Below are positions 24,090-35,374 of a stretch of 64,000 bases of DNA, one piece after another (the first letter of the stretch is position 1; every line of letters begins with the position of its first letter). The position numbers and the translations under genes were made by a program. The notes beneath the pieces were generated by a model. That model searched no databases and was not told the origin of the DNA. It saw nothing but the letters and a program-made list of their open reading frames with translations. Source of the DNA: Maratus speciosus (lineage: Eukaryota; Arthropoda; Arachnida; Araneae; Salticidae). The DNA is taken from positions 275,374,411 through 275,438,410 of the forward strand of contig OZ010786.1 of the NCBI GenBank assembly GCA_963932465.1. Reading direction: 5' to 3'.

Positions 24090-25755
24090 ATAATAATAAT
24101 AAAAACGAAAACAAAAAGAGGGTTTGAAGAAGTAAAAAAATCCATAACTCCGTCAATTCATAAGATATAAAATCCCCATGAATTTATCATATATCTTCTT
24201 AATATTGTCTACAACATCTATATAGACAAGTTTTGGATAGGACCAATTCTTACAGCAAAAACAAATTAAAAATACATAGCGGTTGAAGAAAAAAATCATC
24301 TTATTAAGGGTGTATTCAAATCCAAACTGCGTATTTTCTGACTCATTTTACAATTCATTTTTGCTCTCAAAGGCTTCCAATTGGTACGTTTTCTTACTCA
24401 GAAACTATATAATGTACCGTAATGGTCGATTTTTTGATAGAGGCAGAATATATTTAAAAAAATTCTGTCAAAGTGGGCATTTTGAACGAAATTTCCCGAA
24501 GCAATTGTGTTATCACTTTCTTCTGGACACGATAACTTCCGCAATTCTGCACAAATCTCTTCCAGACTGATACATAAAATCAAGGGACGTAAAATCTCGG
24601 TCAAGATCGTTAATGGGCAAAAGCGGACAAAGGGGATGGAAATAGGGAGGGGTTTTGTGAAAACCGAAAAAACCCCATAACTTATTAATTTTTGTACATA
24701 TCAAATCAGTTTAAAGTTTTTATTACTTCTAAAAATAGGACCAAAAATTTATGTATCACAGATTTTTGATAAAATTAAAAATGGAGTCAAGGGGCGCAAA
24801 AAAATAGGGTTTTTGTTGAGAAAAAAAATTCCTAACTTCGTCAGTTCTCAAGATATCAAGTCCAATTAATTTTATTATACATCTCCTTAATAATATCTAC
24901 AACTTTTATATTTACAAGTTTTTGATAGGACCAATTCGTACCGCAAAGAGAAAAAAAAAAAACGAAAACAAAAAAGGGGGGTTGAAGAAGAAAAATTTTC
25001 ATAACTCCGTCAATTCACAAGATATAAAATCTCCATGAAATTATCATATATCTTCTTAATATTGTCTTCAAGATTTATATAGACAAGTTTTTGATAGGAC
25101 CAATTCTTAAAGCAAAAACAAATTAAAAATACATAGCGGTTGAAGAAAAAAATCATCTTATTAAGGGTGCATTCGAATCCAAACTGTCTATTTTCTTACT
25201 CATTTTTAAATTCATTTTTGCTCTCAAACGCATCCAATTGCTAGATTCTCTTATTCAGAAACTATATAATGTACAGTAATGATCGATTTTTTGATAGAGG
25301 CAGAATATATTTCAAAAAATGATGTCAACGTGGGCATTTTCAACAGAATTTCCCGATGAGATTGTGTTAGAAACGAAAAATATTGCCCTACTGACAAAAT
25401 AATTGTTTATTAATCAAGTTTTAATTAATTGAAAGAAAAATAAAAACACAGGTCGCTTATAAATCTTTTCAAAAATCACGTCAGCATGTTTCATATTTTT
25501 TTTTATTAAAAATTAATCTGAAAATGTGCCAGAAAATTTCGAGTTGTTGAGTATTAAAAATATTTTTTTAATATCGCCTTAACATGATTCTCATAAAACC
25601 AGCTATTTTATGAAAAGGAAATAAAAACTCGCCAAAAGCAGACAGATAAAAGTGTTAAAGTGGATTTATATCTAATAATGATTTAGTTTTTGTTGGTGAA
25701 ATTAGTATACTTAACTTCGAAATCTACCTCTGCCTGTAGGCCCGGCCGGCAGGGG
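23451..25755 (+). mobile_element. Helentron-like (HINE) family 1, copy A
   Basis: The left end, directly after host Ts, is a paired arm: AGGTAAATTTCGTATG followed by its complement AATACTACCT. The right end has the single arm GAAATCTACCT, a GC-rich hairpin with CTGCC/GGCAG stem, and then a T-run. A TATC microsatellite (23577-23620) follows the left arm. The related hAT at 14.2 kb preserves the empty T-rich site. The element carries no transposase or helicase and is mostly two tandem blocks of about 890 bp. Confidence 0.85.
23619..25400 (+). repeat. Tandem duplication, ~890-bp unit
   Basis: The block beginning CACTTTCTTCTGGACACGAT at 23619 recurs at about 24511 with about 90% apparent similarity, and each copy continues through the same sub-blocks to an attgtgtta-like motif. 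The relative at 40.7 kb has one copy of the block, so the duplication is specific to this insertion or lost there. Confidence 0.85.
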
Positions 25756-25984
25756 TTTTTTTTTTTTTTTTCATGTTTATAATCTGCATTTTTATGGAAG
25801 TTTCCTAGGCTGCGATATTTATTATTATTATTTTTTAATGAATCTCTTTGTTGTATGTAAATGTTTCAGTTATCATTAATATTGTTAATCCATTGCTGCA
25901 CTGCAACATGTTTTCTATAGATTATGGATTGCGTAGCATTTTATCATTCATTTACAGAGATACGCAAAAGAATTCGGTTAGACA

Positions 25985-26060
25985 CAGCGCCTCCCAACCT
26001 TTTTTCTTTCACGCACCCCCCTTTTTAGACTTTTCATTTCGGAGTACCCCCATATCTCAT
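25985..26060 (+). mobile_element. Terminal fragment of a hAT element (left)
   Basis: CAGCGCCTCCCAACCTTTTT, followed shortly by CACGCACCCCC, has the pattern of a common class of animal hAT ends (CAG-x-GGTTCCCAACC...). A similar end in inverse orientation lies at 33690-33732 and the flanks share ggtta, so the two could be ends of one heavily interrupted element. That pairing is uncertain. Confidence 0.45.
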
Positions 26061-26089
26061 AAACACTTCCCCCTCCACTCAACTAGATA

Positions 26090-26215
26090 ACGCAATTATA
26101 GGTCAAAACAATATTATATAACGCAATTATAGGTCCCTACGCAATTATAGGTCCACAATTATACGCAATTATAGGATAACGCAATTATAGGTCCCTACAT
26201 CTGAACTATAGGTCA
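26090..26215 (+). repeat. Short tandem repeat ACGCAATTATAGGTC
   Basis: The 15-bp motif ACGCAATTATAGGTC or a part of it occurs about six times in 125 bp, with TAACGC and CCTACGC variants joining the units. Confidence 0.9.
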
Positions 26216-26505
26216 AAATTAACATTTTTACCCACTGGCCACTGGCCAGTACACTGATTTTTTTCACTTGCCAGTTTGTTTTAACCACTGGCCAGTAACA
26301 AAGTTATGTACGCTCCATACAAAATTGTGTTTTTTCTAACTATCAATATTGTAATTTACTAATATATATTACTTACCATTCGATATGATTACACTCAACT
26401 GAAAATTTTTATTTTTACTATTAACGGCAATGAAATAAATTCACAGGGAATTTTCAGAAAGGTTACAGCAGAGGGAACCCCCCACCCCCCCTCGGCACTA
26501 ACTAC

Positions 26506-27560
26506 TATGCATTTTTCTGCGACCAATTAACGAATTTCGCGATCTTTTGACCACATTCACGTTTTTTCGTGACCTTTTGCAAAATCTGCGTTTTTTTCGC
26601 GATCTTTTGACGAAATCTGCGTTTTTTCCGCGATCTTTTGATGAAATTTGTGTTCTTTCCGCAATCTTTTCGTGAAATTTGCGTTTTTTTCACGATCTTT
26701 TGACGAAAGTTGCGTTTTTTCCGCGATCTTTTCACGAAATTTGCCTTTTTTTTCCACGATTTTTTGACGAAAGTTGCGTTTTCTCCGTGATCTTTTTACG
26801 AAATTTACGCTTTTTCCGCGATCTTTTCACGAAATTTACATTTTCCGCGATCTTTTCACGAAATTTACATTTTCCGCGATCTTTTCACGAAAGTTGCGTT
26901 TTTTCCGCCATCTTTTGACGAAATTAGCGTTTTTTCCGCGATTTTGTCACTAAGGTTGCGTTTTCTCCGCGACCTTTTCACGAAATTAGCGTTTTTCCGC
27001 GATTTTGTCACGAATGTTGCGTTTTCTCCGCGATCATTTCACGAATGTTGCGTTTTTTCCGCGATCTTTTCACGAAATTTGCGTTTTTTCCGCGATCTTT
27101 TCACGAAATTTGCGTTTTCCGCGATCTTTTCACGAAATTTGCGTTTTTCCGCGATACGTTGAAGAATTTTGTGATCTTTTCGCGATTCTTTGCCGAAATT
27201 TGCGTTTTTTCCGCGATCTTTTCACGAAATTTGTGTTTTTTCCGCGATTTTTTGACGAAATTTGCGTTTTTCCACGATCTTGTCACGAAAGTTGCGTTTT
27301 TCCACGATCTTGTCACGAAAGTTGCGTTTTTCCACGATCTTGTCACGAAAGTTGCGTTTTTCCACGATCTTGTCACGAAAGTTGCATTTTTTCCGCGATC
27401 TTTTCACGATATTTGCGTTTTTTCCACAATGTTATGACGTAATTAGCGTTTTTTACGTGGTCCTTGGGCAAAATTCACGTTTTTTCGCGATTCTTTGACG
27501 GAAATGGTGATTTTTTTTTCTACGAACGATTGACGAATTGATTTTTTTCGGCGACTATAT
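26506..27560 (+). repeat. Minisatellite array II, 30-31 bp unit
   Basis: The same motif class as array I (GCGATCTTTTCACGAAATTT plus GCG and a T-run). Between 27271 and 27390 a 30-bp unit is repeated four times, three copies identical and the last with one change. The length divisible by three explains the long open frames on both strands there. The array leads into sequence shared with the right end of the hAT-like element at 10850-11514. Confidence 0.94.
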
Positions 27561-27610
27561 CGAAATTAGCGATATTTTTATGTCCGAATTTTCGGACTGA
27601 TGACCGTTTT

Positions 27611-27724
27611 AGGTAGCTTTCTTTACAAAAAAGCTACCTATTGCAGCCGTTCGGAGGAAAGCGATTTCAAAAAATTTTGGTATATTTTCATCGATCATGA
27701 TCCCGAAACCACCCTCCGTTCAAA

Positions 27725-27770
<46 letters not shown>

Positions 27771-29783
27771 GACCTATGTCACACTGTAACTCCCGTAATT
27801 ATGAACCGATTTCGATGTAATTCGGTGTGTACATAGTACATACCAATGTCTCGACCGAGTTCGTTGGCCAGCTTCATCCGCCGTTTTGTTTCAAAATGGC
27901 GGCCATTTAAAATTTTTAAAAAAATTTAAAACTTGAAATGTGGTACCAAAAAATTAAAAATGGAAAAATATTTTTTCCTTATGTATTTGACCTTTATACA
28001 AAGATTCCGGAGCAGTTTTTGTTTCGTCTATATCTTAAAAAATGGCTGAGTTATAGCATTTTGAATTTATAGCGTGGCTGACATTTTGAAACGTCCTGAA
28101 TTTTGTCACTAGATAAAAGGCGTATTTATGAACCGATTTGGATGTAACTTCGTTTATACATAGTACATACCAATGTCTCGACCGGGTTCGTTGGCCAGCT
28201 TCACCTGCCATCTTGTTTAAAAATGGCGGCCATTTAAATTTTTAAGAAAAATTTAAATTTGAAATGTGGTACCAAAAATTGAAAATTGAAAAAATATTTT
28301 CTTCTTATGTGTTTGACCTTGATAAAAAGATTCGGGAGCAGTTTTTGTTTCGTCTATATCTTAAGAAATGGCTGAGTTATAGCATTTTGAATTTCTAGCC
28401 TGGCTGACATTTTGAAACGTCCTGATTTTTCTCACGTAATAACAGGCGTATTTATGAACCGACTTGGATGTACCTTGGTGTGTACATAGTACATACAAAT
28501 ATCTCGACCGAGTTCGTTGGCCAGCTTCATCCGCCATCTTGTTTCAAAATGGCGGCCATTTAAAATAATTAAAAAATAAAAAAAATTAAATGAGATACCA
28601 AAAAATTGGAAAATGAAAAAGATTTTTTTTTGTATGTGTTTGACCTTAATACAAAGATTCCGGAACAGTTTTTCTTTCGTCTATATCTAAAAAAAAAATG
28701 GCTGAGTAATAGCATTTTGAATTTCTCTTGTGGCTGACATTTTAAAACGACCTGATTTTTGTCACGCGATAACAGGCGTATTTATGAACCTATTTGGATG
28801 TAACTTGGTCTGTACATAGTACATACCAATGTCTCGACCGAGTTCGTTGGCCAGCTTCATTCGCCATCTCGTTTCAAAAGGGTTGCCATTTAAAAAAAAT
28901 TAAATTTAAAATTCAAAATGAGGTATTAAAAAATTGGAAAATGAAAAAGATTTTTTTTATGTGTTTGGCCTTGATACAAAGATTCCGGAGCAGTTATTGT
29001 TTCTGAAAATTTGTTCTTTTGTTGATATCTTAAAAAATGGTTGATTTATAGCACTTTGAATTTCTAGCATGGCTAACATTTATAAACGATCTTGTATTTG
29101 TCACGCGATAACACACGTATTCGCCTATTTCGATGTAAGAAGGCATGTGGAGTGTATACATCAACACCTCGACCAAGTTCGCTGGCCAGATTCATCAGAA
29201 ATCTTGTTTCAAAATGGCGGCCATTAAATTAAAAAATATATATATATTTAAAGTGAGGTGCAAAAAAATTAGAAATTGAAAAAGGTTTCTTTCTTAAGTA
29301 TTTGATCTTGATATAAGGATTCAGGAGCATTTTTTGTTTGTCTTTACCTTAAAAAATGGCTCAGATATAGCAGTTTCAATTTCTATTGTGGGTGACATTT
29401 TGAAAAATCTGATTTTTTGCATGCGACAGCACTCCTATATATTAACTGATTCCGATGTGAGTGAGCATGTGCACAGCAATTACTAAGGTCTCGACCAAGT
29501 TCACTGCTTAGCCTCATCCACCATGTTGTCTTAAAATGACAGGCACTTTAAGAAATTGCCGAATTTGGCAGCCAAATATAAGTTACTTTAAAGAAAAGCA
29601 GCTTGGATAAAGCTGACTAATTTCGCGAAATTCTCATTCATTATATTGATAAAAATTAGTATTGAATCTCCTATATTCGGTTTCCACTAAATTGAGCTTC
29701 GTGTGTTTGCATGATATAAGTTGGCTTTTTTTAAATAAGGATTATGAAAGCTACCTCTTCCTCCCGGCACTGGCCGGAAGGAC
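27611..29783 (+). mobile_element. Helentron-like (HINE) family 1, copy B
   Basis: The left end is the paired arm AGGTAGCTTTC ... GAAAGCTACCT-type (AGGTAGCTTTCTTTAC then AAAAAAGCTACC). The right end has the single arm GAAAGCTACCT, a TTCC/GGAA-stemmed GC hairpin and a long T-run. An (AT)n tract (27728-27769) follows the left end. The body is a 330-bp tandem array, quite different from copy A although the ends are the same type. Confidence 0.83.
27775..29540 (+). repeat. Tandem array, ~330-bp unit, five to six copies
   Basis: Units begin with a GTATTTATGAACCGATTTGG-like phrase near 27796, 28110, 28447, 28780 and, more degenerate, 29113 and 29440. They contain ACATAGTACATACCAATGTC, CTCGACC(G/A)AGTTCG and AAAATGGCGGCCATT. 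Divergence increases to the right. No coding frame persists across units. Confidence 0.93.
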
Positions 29784-30349
29784 TTTTTTTTTTTTTTTTC
29801 GGAACCGAATGCCTTAAATTTTCGGTAAATTTGAGACAGAATCACCCCTGCTACTTTCTTTTCTTACGTTCGGGAGAATCGCCGATTTGGATGCCGTAAA
29901 TTCCGAACGAATTTCACCCCTTTCTTCCCTGGCATCGATCTTTCAACCATCGCGTTTGGCGAGTGGTGCCCATTGAGTTTGGCGTGTGAGGACAATAAAG
30001 TTAATCGCCACGTTTTAAGTGTTACTCGACGAGTGGAGAGTGCTAATTTTGTGCTATACGCAAAATGCTTCCCCCCCCCCCCCCCCCCACTAGTAATCTC
30101 CTTATCACAACCTTATAATAAATCGATACAAATTATATTGGCATTTCTAACATTTTATTTTTTTTTTATCTGCCATTTTAAAATTAATATTTATTTTTAT
30201 AATATTAGCTAAACTTTAAGAAAAGTCAATGTAGCATTAAAAGAAATTTTAATTAATAAAAAGAAAAGTGCCCAGTTAAACTGGTGGCATTGAGCTCACA
30301 GGCTATTCACACTAATTGTATGTTATGCTCTTATTTCAAAGAATAATGC

Positions 30350-31400
30350 CCACAAAAAATAAATGAAGGGGGATTAGCCCCCGTTCCCCCACTTTAAACT
30401 TAACCAATGAGCCTCCAAATCTAATCAAGGAAGCACCTTAACATAATAAACCTGTATATCAAATTTGAAGCAAATCAGATAATTTTGCATGAAAAAACCA
30501 TTTCGCTAAATTAAGATGGGAGGGGGGGGGGGGGTCTAAGCCCCTTTCCCCCTTTATACTTAACTAATAAACCTCCAAACATAATTAGGAAAACTCCTTA
30601 TCAGAATGAACATAGAAATAAAAATTAAAGCAAATTGGATAATTCTGCATGAAAATCCATTTATCTAAATTAAGGGGATGGGTCTTGCCCCCCTTTCTCC
30701 TTTTTATACTTAACCATTGAACCTCCAAAATAATCAGGGAAGCTCCTTAACATAATAAACCGGTATACCAAATTTGGAGCAAATGGAATATTTCTGCATG
30801 AAAAACCCATTTATCTAAATTAAGGGGGGAATAGCCCCTTTTCCCCCTTTATACTTAACTAATGAACCTTAAAATCTAATCAAAGCAACTTCTTAACATA
30901 ATAAACCGGTGTAATAAATTTGGAGCAAATGGAATTACTCTGCATGGAAAATCCATTTATCTAAATAAAGGGGGGTCTAGCCCCCCTTTCCCCCTTTATG
31001 CTTAACTAATGAACCTCCAAATCTAATCAAGGCAGCTTCTTAATATAATAAACCTGTATACCAAATTTGGAGCAAATCGAATAATTCTGCATGAAGAACC
31101 CATTTATCTAAGTTAAGGGGGGGGGGCTAACCTCCCCCCTTTCCTCCTTTATAATTAACTAATGAAACTCCAAATCTAATCAGAGAAGCTCCTTAACATA
31201 ATAAATCGATATACCAAATTTGGAGCAAGTTGAATAATTCTGCATGAAAAATCCATTTATCTAAATTAAGGGGGTATAGTCCCCTTTCCCCCCTTATACT
31301 TAACCAATGAACCCACAAAACTTATCAGGAAAGCGTCTTATCAGAATGAACGTAGAAAAAAAAATTTGAAGCAAATCTGATGTTTCTATCAAGAGTTATT
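30350..31400 (+). repeat. Tandem array, ~150-bp unit, about seven copies
   Basis: Each unit has CCCCCTTTATACTTAACTAA, then a (G)AACCTCCAAATCTAATCA phrase, CCTTAACATAATAAACC, TTTGGAGCAAAT and TCTGCATGAAAAACCCATTT, ending in a G-run. The same array occurs in inverse orientation at 60040-60830. Confidence 0.94.
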
Positions 31401-31434
31401 GCGTTACGTACATACATACGTACGTACATACGTA

Positions 31435-33067
31435 CAGGGTGTCCAGTGAATAAGACCCTGATTTCAAAATTAAATATCTCAAAAACAAAGATAAATAGAA
31501 TTATGCGGTAAACAGTTTGTTTATTAGCTCAGCTGTAAAAATGTTGTACAGAAGTTTCAAAAATTAGTTGCAAAAACCGCTAACAGATGGCGCTGTAATC
31601 GCAATGCCTATAAATTGTGTTTTGAAGTCGAGAGCCCTAGCGTCTCATTCCTAGATGGCTTCCTACGGAAGAACGAAAATTGGGAAAGACCGCTTTTTCA
31701 TTGTGGTGATGTGCAGAAGTGGAGGCATCTGGTCATAGAATTATTGCATCAGCTTCAGTTTTAGAGAATTTCAATTAATAGAATTTTCAATAAAAAGTTT
31801 AGCAATCATTATATAAGAACTTAAAAAATATTTTATTTGGGTAATGTGCAGAAGCGGAGCCATGTGTCGACAGAATTGAGATTTGTTTCAAATTTTGTTA
31901 TAAGCTACTTCGGTCCGGATACCAATATCTCTGTGGTATGTCTTTTCTCTCCTAACTGGTAGATCGTGGAATCGAATCCAAGTAGAGGAGGATTTGAAAA
32001 AAAAAAATGGAAATCTTTACTTTTTAATATTTATTTAAACTGTGAAAAAAGTTTGAATAAAAAAATCCAAAGTCTCGGTTTTAAAATTTAATTAAGCTAA
32101 AAGAAACCCCTTTTTTAAAAATCATTGAGCCTTTCTAATAATGATTCATAAATCATTTTTTTTTTAATTGTAGAGAATAGTTTGAAAGAAAAAATACAAA
32201 GTTTTTTTTTTTAAAACTTAAGTTAAAAAAATTTTTAATTTAAAAAACTCGTTTTAATTTTTTATCATTGAGCACAGAAATATGGTGCAGCTTCTAGCGA
32301 TAGGATCCAAAGTGTCTGAAAGGAATGCAGCATCCAAAATACTTTTGCTTTGACGTTGATGATATGACTTATCATCAATTCCTTTTAAAAAAGAAATAAT
32401 TTAATGCATAATTTCTGTCTCTAAAACTTTGTTTACAAAGAAAAGAAATGTATGTGTTGTGCTAAAGCCAAAGTATTATGCCGTGATTTAAAAATAAATT
32501 AAAAGTGAAAAATTACTTTTTTATTTATAATAATTCAGGTATAAACAATAATACCAAAATAGTATGCCGTGATTTAAAAATATAAAAAATAAATAAAAAG
32601 TACAAAATTATTTTTCTAAATATATGCATTTTGGTTTAAATAATTATATGGCATTAAAGATTGAATTTAATAAAATATTTAAAAAATTCTTATAATGATT
32701 TCTAAACTTTTTATTGAACATTCTATTAATTGAAATTTTCTAAAATTAAAGCTGATGCAATAATTCTGTGACCAGATGTCTCCACTTCTGCACATTACCA
32801 CAATGAAAAAATGGACTTTCCCAATATTCGTTTTTACGTAGGGAGCCATCTAGGAATGAGACGTCAGTGCACTGGACTTCGAAGCAGTTTACAAGTATTG
32901 CGATTACAGCGCCATCTGTTAACGGTTTTTGCAACTAAATTTTGAAACTTCTGTGTAACAGTTTTACAGCTTAGCTAATAAACAAACCGTTTACCGCATA
33001 ATTCTATTGATCTTTGTTTTTGAGATATTTAATTTTGAAATCAGGGTCTTGTTCGCTGGACACCCTG
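31435..33067. mobile_element. Tc1/mariner-type element with ~390-bp terminal inverted repeats
   Basis: The left arm (31435-31826) begins CAGGGTGTCCAGTGAATAAG and is matched by the inverted right arm (about 32690-33067). TA flanks both ends (31433-31434 and 33068-33069) within a GTACATAC microsatellite. The arms are about 90% alike, much longer than ordinary Tc1/mariner ends, while the roughly 860 bp between them is AT-rich and non-coding. A 62-codon frame on the minus strand of the right arm is not a recognised protein. Superfamily placement rests on the TA flanks and CAGGGTGTCC ends. Confidence 0.85.
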
Positions 33068-33139
33068 TACGTACATACATACAGAACCGGCGGGCACATT
33101 AGCTCTCAGGCTTTGATAGCCTGTGAGCTAAAAAGAAAA

Positions 33140-35259
33140 AAAAATTAACATTAAAAGAAAAAAAATCACTGAAATAATAAGTAAACACTTCAAATTAAAT
33201 GCTCATTTAAACGAGGGAAGCTTTTCTATTATTATATGTTAGTGATATAACTCGGCCTATTCGAAAACAAAAATAACGGCCAGCTTTTCAACACGTTTTA
33301 ACAAAAAAACATTAAAACCAGGAGCTTTGACGTAATTTTTGGCGTTCGTTCTGCAATTATTATTAAAAATGGAAGAATAAAAAGAAAAGTGGTGAGATAA
33401 GAATATTACATAACGATTAATTGAAGTTTTCGGAAAGATGGGGGGGGGGGGTATATAAGTACTCATGCAATATACTTATCAGCGGGCGGGGCTACTGATA
33501 TTGCATTATCAATGATGTTATATGGTATAAACACGAGTTATTTGGTATAGTGGACCGTTACCTTCATTTTGAGTATAACGTATTGGTTTTACACTTGAGA
33601 CTAACTTTGTAACCTAAAACTATAAAAAAAAAAATCGTGGTTTTAATTAAACCATATTTGTCATTTCCGCCATTACCGATATTAGTATTTTCACGTACCC
33701 CCTGCAGGCCCGTCGCATACCCTAGGTTAGGAATCGCTGGGTTAAAGGATCGACTGTGATTGATAATGGCTGCAAGTGCGGTTCCCGCACTGATATGCAT
33801 TTTTAAACATCTAATTTTAGTGTATTGCGTGATGTATATAAATTCTTATCGATCATATGCAGGGCTGCGCAACAGAATTAGCACACATTACCGCATATGA
33901 ACAGCAATTGCTGTAAATGGATTTTTATTGAGTATTTTTTAAAATTCATTTTTAGATATTTCATTGTACGAAAAAATGAAATTTCTTAATATTATTATGT
34001 TAATGTTGGAAAGTGTTTCATAGCCTGATGCATGATTTTTCGTTTTTTCTTCTTTCAACTTGGGTATGGCTTTTGTGTAGTAAAACATAAAGAACAAAAA
34101 TTCATTTAAATTTGATTACCATGTTTCCTACTAGGGGGCGTTATCGACTTAAAGAAATGTTGAATTGAATCTGCTCTATCAAATTTTAAATTGCCGAATG
34201 GTTGCCATATGACAAAACATAAGTGAAATCCATTTGTAAAATTTTACTTATGCAATTTCTCATCATGGACACTCCAAGCATGTAGAAAATTACATTATAG
34301 CCATACATAAGGAACACAAATTTGTGTTTTGTTAAAATATTTTCAACGCGGTGTCGAATCCTCGTATGATAAACACAAAAAAAAAAAAAAAAATATTAAT
34401 TTTCGCTCATTTAGTTACCCAGGGTATATTATCGTAAATTAAGAAAATTATTTAATCTCATAAAAAAATTCCCTAGTTCTCTTGAGTTATTTTCCAGGAT
34501 CAATGGTTTTTCCGCATGAACTATTATTTTTTAATCCAGTATCACGCCCCCTCCCCCCTCCTTTCTCCTCGAAAAGAAGAAAAAAAAAAACTTTTAAAAC
34601 ACGAGTGTTTCCCCTAAAAGCTGCCGAATTATATAAGCACATATACGTCTCAAAAATGAAAAATTTTGTAAATTTATTATTGCATTATTTATAATAGATT
34701 AAAAAATTAATTATTGAAGAAAAATGAAACAAAATCTTTTGATAGAAGAAACTGTCATTTAAGAATTATCAGAATTCTTAAATAAATAGGATAGCAGGTT
34801 CTCTGCAAGCAAAATGTCTTTATGATTATCTTACTAAAAGACTCAGTCTATATTCTCCAACTCTGCTGCTTAACTATTTAATTTTTCTTCTAAGTTGGCA
34901 AATTTCTTCATTATTACTTTTTGTGTTTGAATAGTTGCTTATTTTGTATTAGTTTGATTTCATTTATGATTTCACGACGTATGCGAATAATAACAGCGAT
35001 TGCTTATTATTTCCAGAGTAATCGATCGTTTTTACAGCTTTTGAACTCCCCCTTGAGATATCCCTGAAATTTCACAACCCAAATCCCCCCCCCCCCCCCT
35101 CGAACCGCTGAGATTTTACAACAAGAATTTCCCCTCGACATTTTCCGATTATTTATTGCAAAAGGATAAAAAACATCAAATCTTTAAACGTGTCATTTGA
35201 TACATTTGTTAAATGAAGTTGATTGTTTCTATTTGCTAATTTTTATTTTCTCATTTCAG
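33140..35259. other. Unassigned DNA with repeat fragments
   Basis: Mostly unassigned. A G-run lies at 33439-33450. A hAT-type right terminus (CTGCAGGCCC through AGGAATCGCTG) lies at about 33690-33732, and a dispersed repeat related to 20880-21000 lies at 34280-34420. Short C-runs occur near 35085. No protein-like frame was recognised until the exon candidate at 35260. Confidence 0.5.
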
Positions 35260-35310
35260 TGCCTAAAATAACGTATTATCAAGACACTAATGCAAATACT
35301 CATCTTGCTG
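35260..35310 (+). CDS. Candidate 51-nt internal coding exon, unknown gene
   Basis: A pyrimidine-rich stretch ending TTTTCTCATTTCAG precedes 35260 and the sequence after 35310 is GTAAGT, a full donor consensus. With two bases completing the first codon, the frame reads PKITYYQDTNANTHLA with one base left over. Composition is unlike the neighbouring repeats. The leftover base joins the AT at the start of the candidate exon at 47807 to give GAT without breaking the frame. I do not recognise the protein. A hAT element starts 64 bp downstream of the donor. It could still be chance. Confidence 0.45.
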
Positions 35311-35374
35311 GTAAGTATTATTGTATTTTTGTTATTGAATTAAAAGAATATTTATCAAAATTCACAGTTTTAAT

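Larger units (their letters stand above)
23083..25893. mobile_element. hAT-like element related to 14003-14946, split and right-truncated
   Basis: The left end (AGAGGTCTGCACGGGCC) and GGCCCGGCCCG-type repeats occupy 23083-23350. Homology to the 14 kb copy continues to about 23450 and resumes at 25772-25893 (TCATGTTTATAATCT onward). The gap is exactly the Helentron-like element at 23451-25755 plus a T-run. Homology is lost after 25893 and the GC-rich right end is missing. Confidence 0.82.
26506..29850. mobile_element. hAT-like minisatellite element, second copy, split and left-truncated
   Basis: After array II, sequence 27540-27610 (GATATTTTTATGTCCGAATT...) and then 29784-29850 correspond to the right terminal region of the element at 10850-11514, ending ACAGAATCACCCCTG at 29850. 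A Helentron-like element (27611-29783) sits exactly in the T-rich stretch that is continuous in the 11.45 kb copy. No matching left terminus was found, so the left limit is where the array begins. A further worn copy of the end (GAACGAATTTCACCCCT) is seen near 29900. Confidence 0.72.
30268..33130 (-). mobile_element. Helentron-like (HINE) family 3, copy 1
   Basis: On the minus strand the 5' end at about 33130 is the paired arm TAGCTCACAGGCTATC...GCCTGAGAGCTA, and the 3' end near 30268 has the single arm ATAGCCTGTGAGCTC followed by the hairpin CCAGTT/AACTGG. A (GTAC/CATA) microsatellite lies inside the 5' arm, and a 150-bp tandem array fills the rest. A Tc1/mariner-type element (31435-33067) is inserted in the microsatellite. 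A second copy, inverted, spans 51428-60886. Confidence 0.83.

Noticed and set aside
32746..32934. 62-codon frame in the right arm of the 31435-33067 element
   Set aside because: The matching frame in the other arm is broken and no family is recognised, so it is not listed as a gene.
30268..33130. CRISPR-like array
   Set aside because: The 150-bp units are contiguous tandem repeats without unique spacers, in eukaryotic DNA.
25985..33732. Single hAT element spanning 7.7 kb
   Set aside because: The ends are of a compatible type but the octamers agree at only about 6 of 8 and the interval contains many unrelated insertions, so the ends are reported as separate relics.
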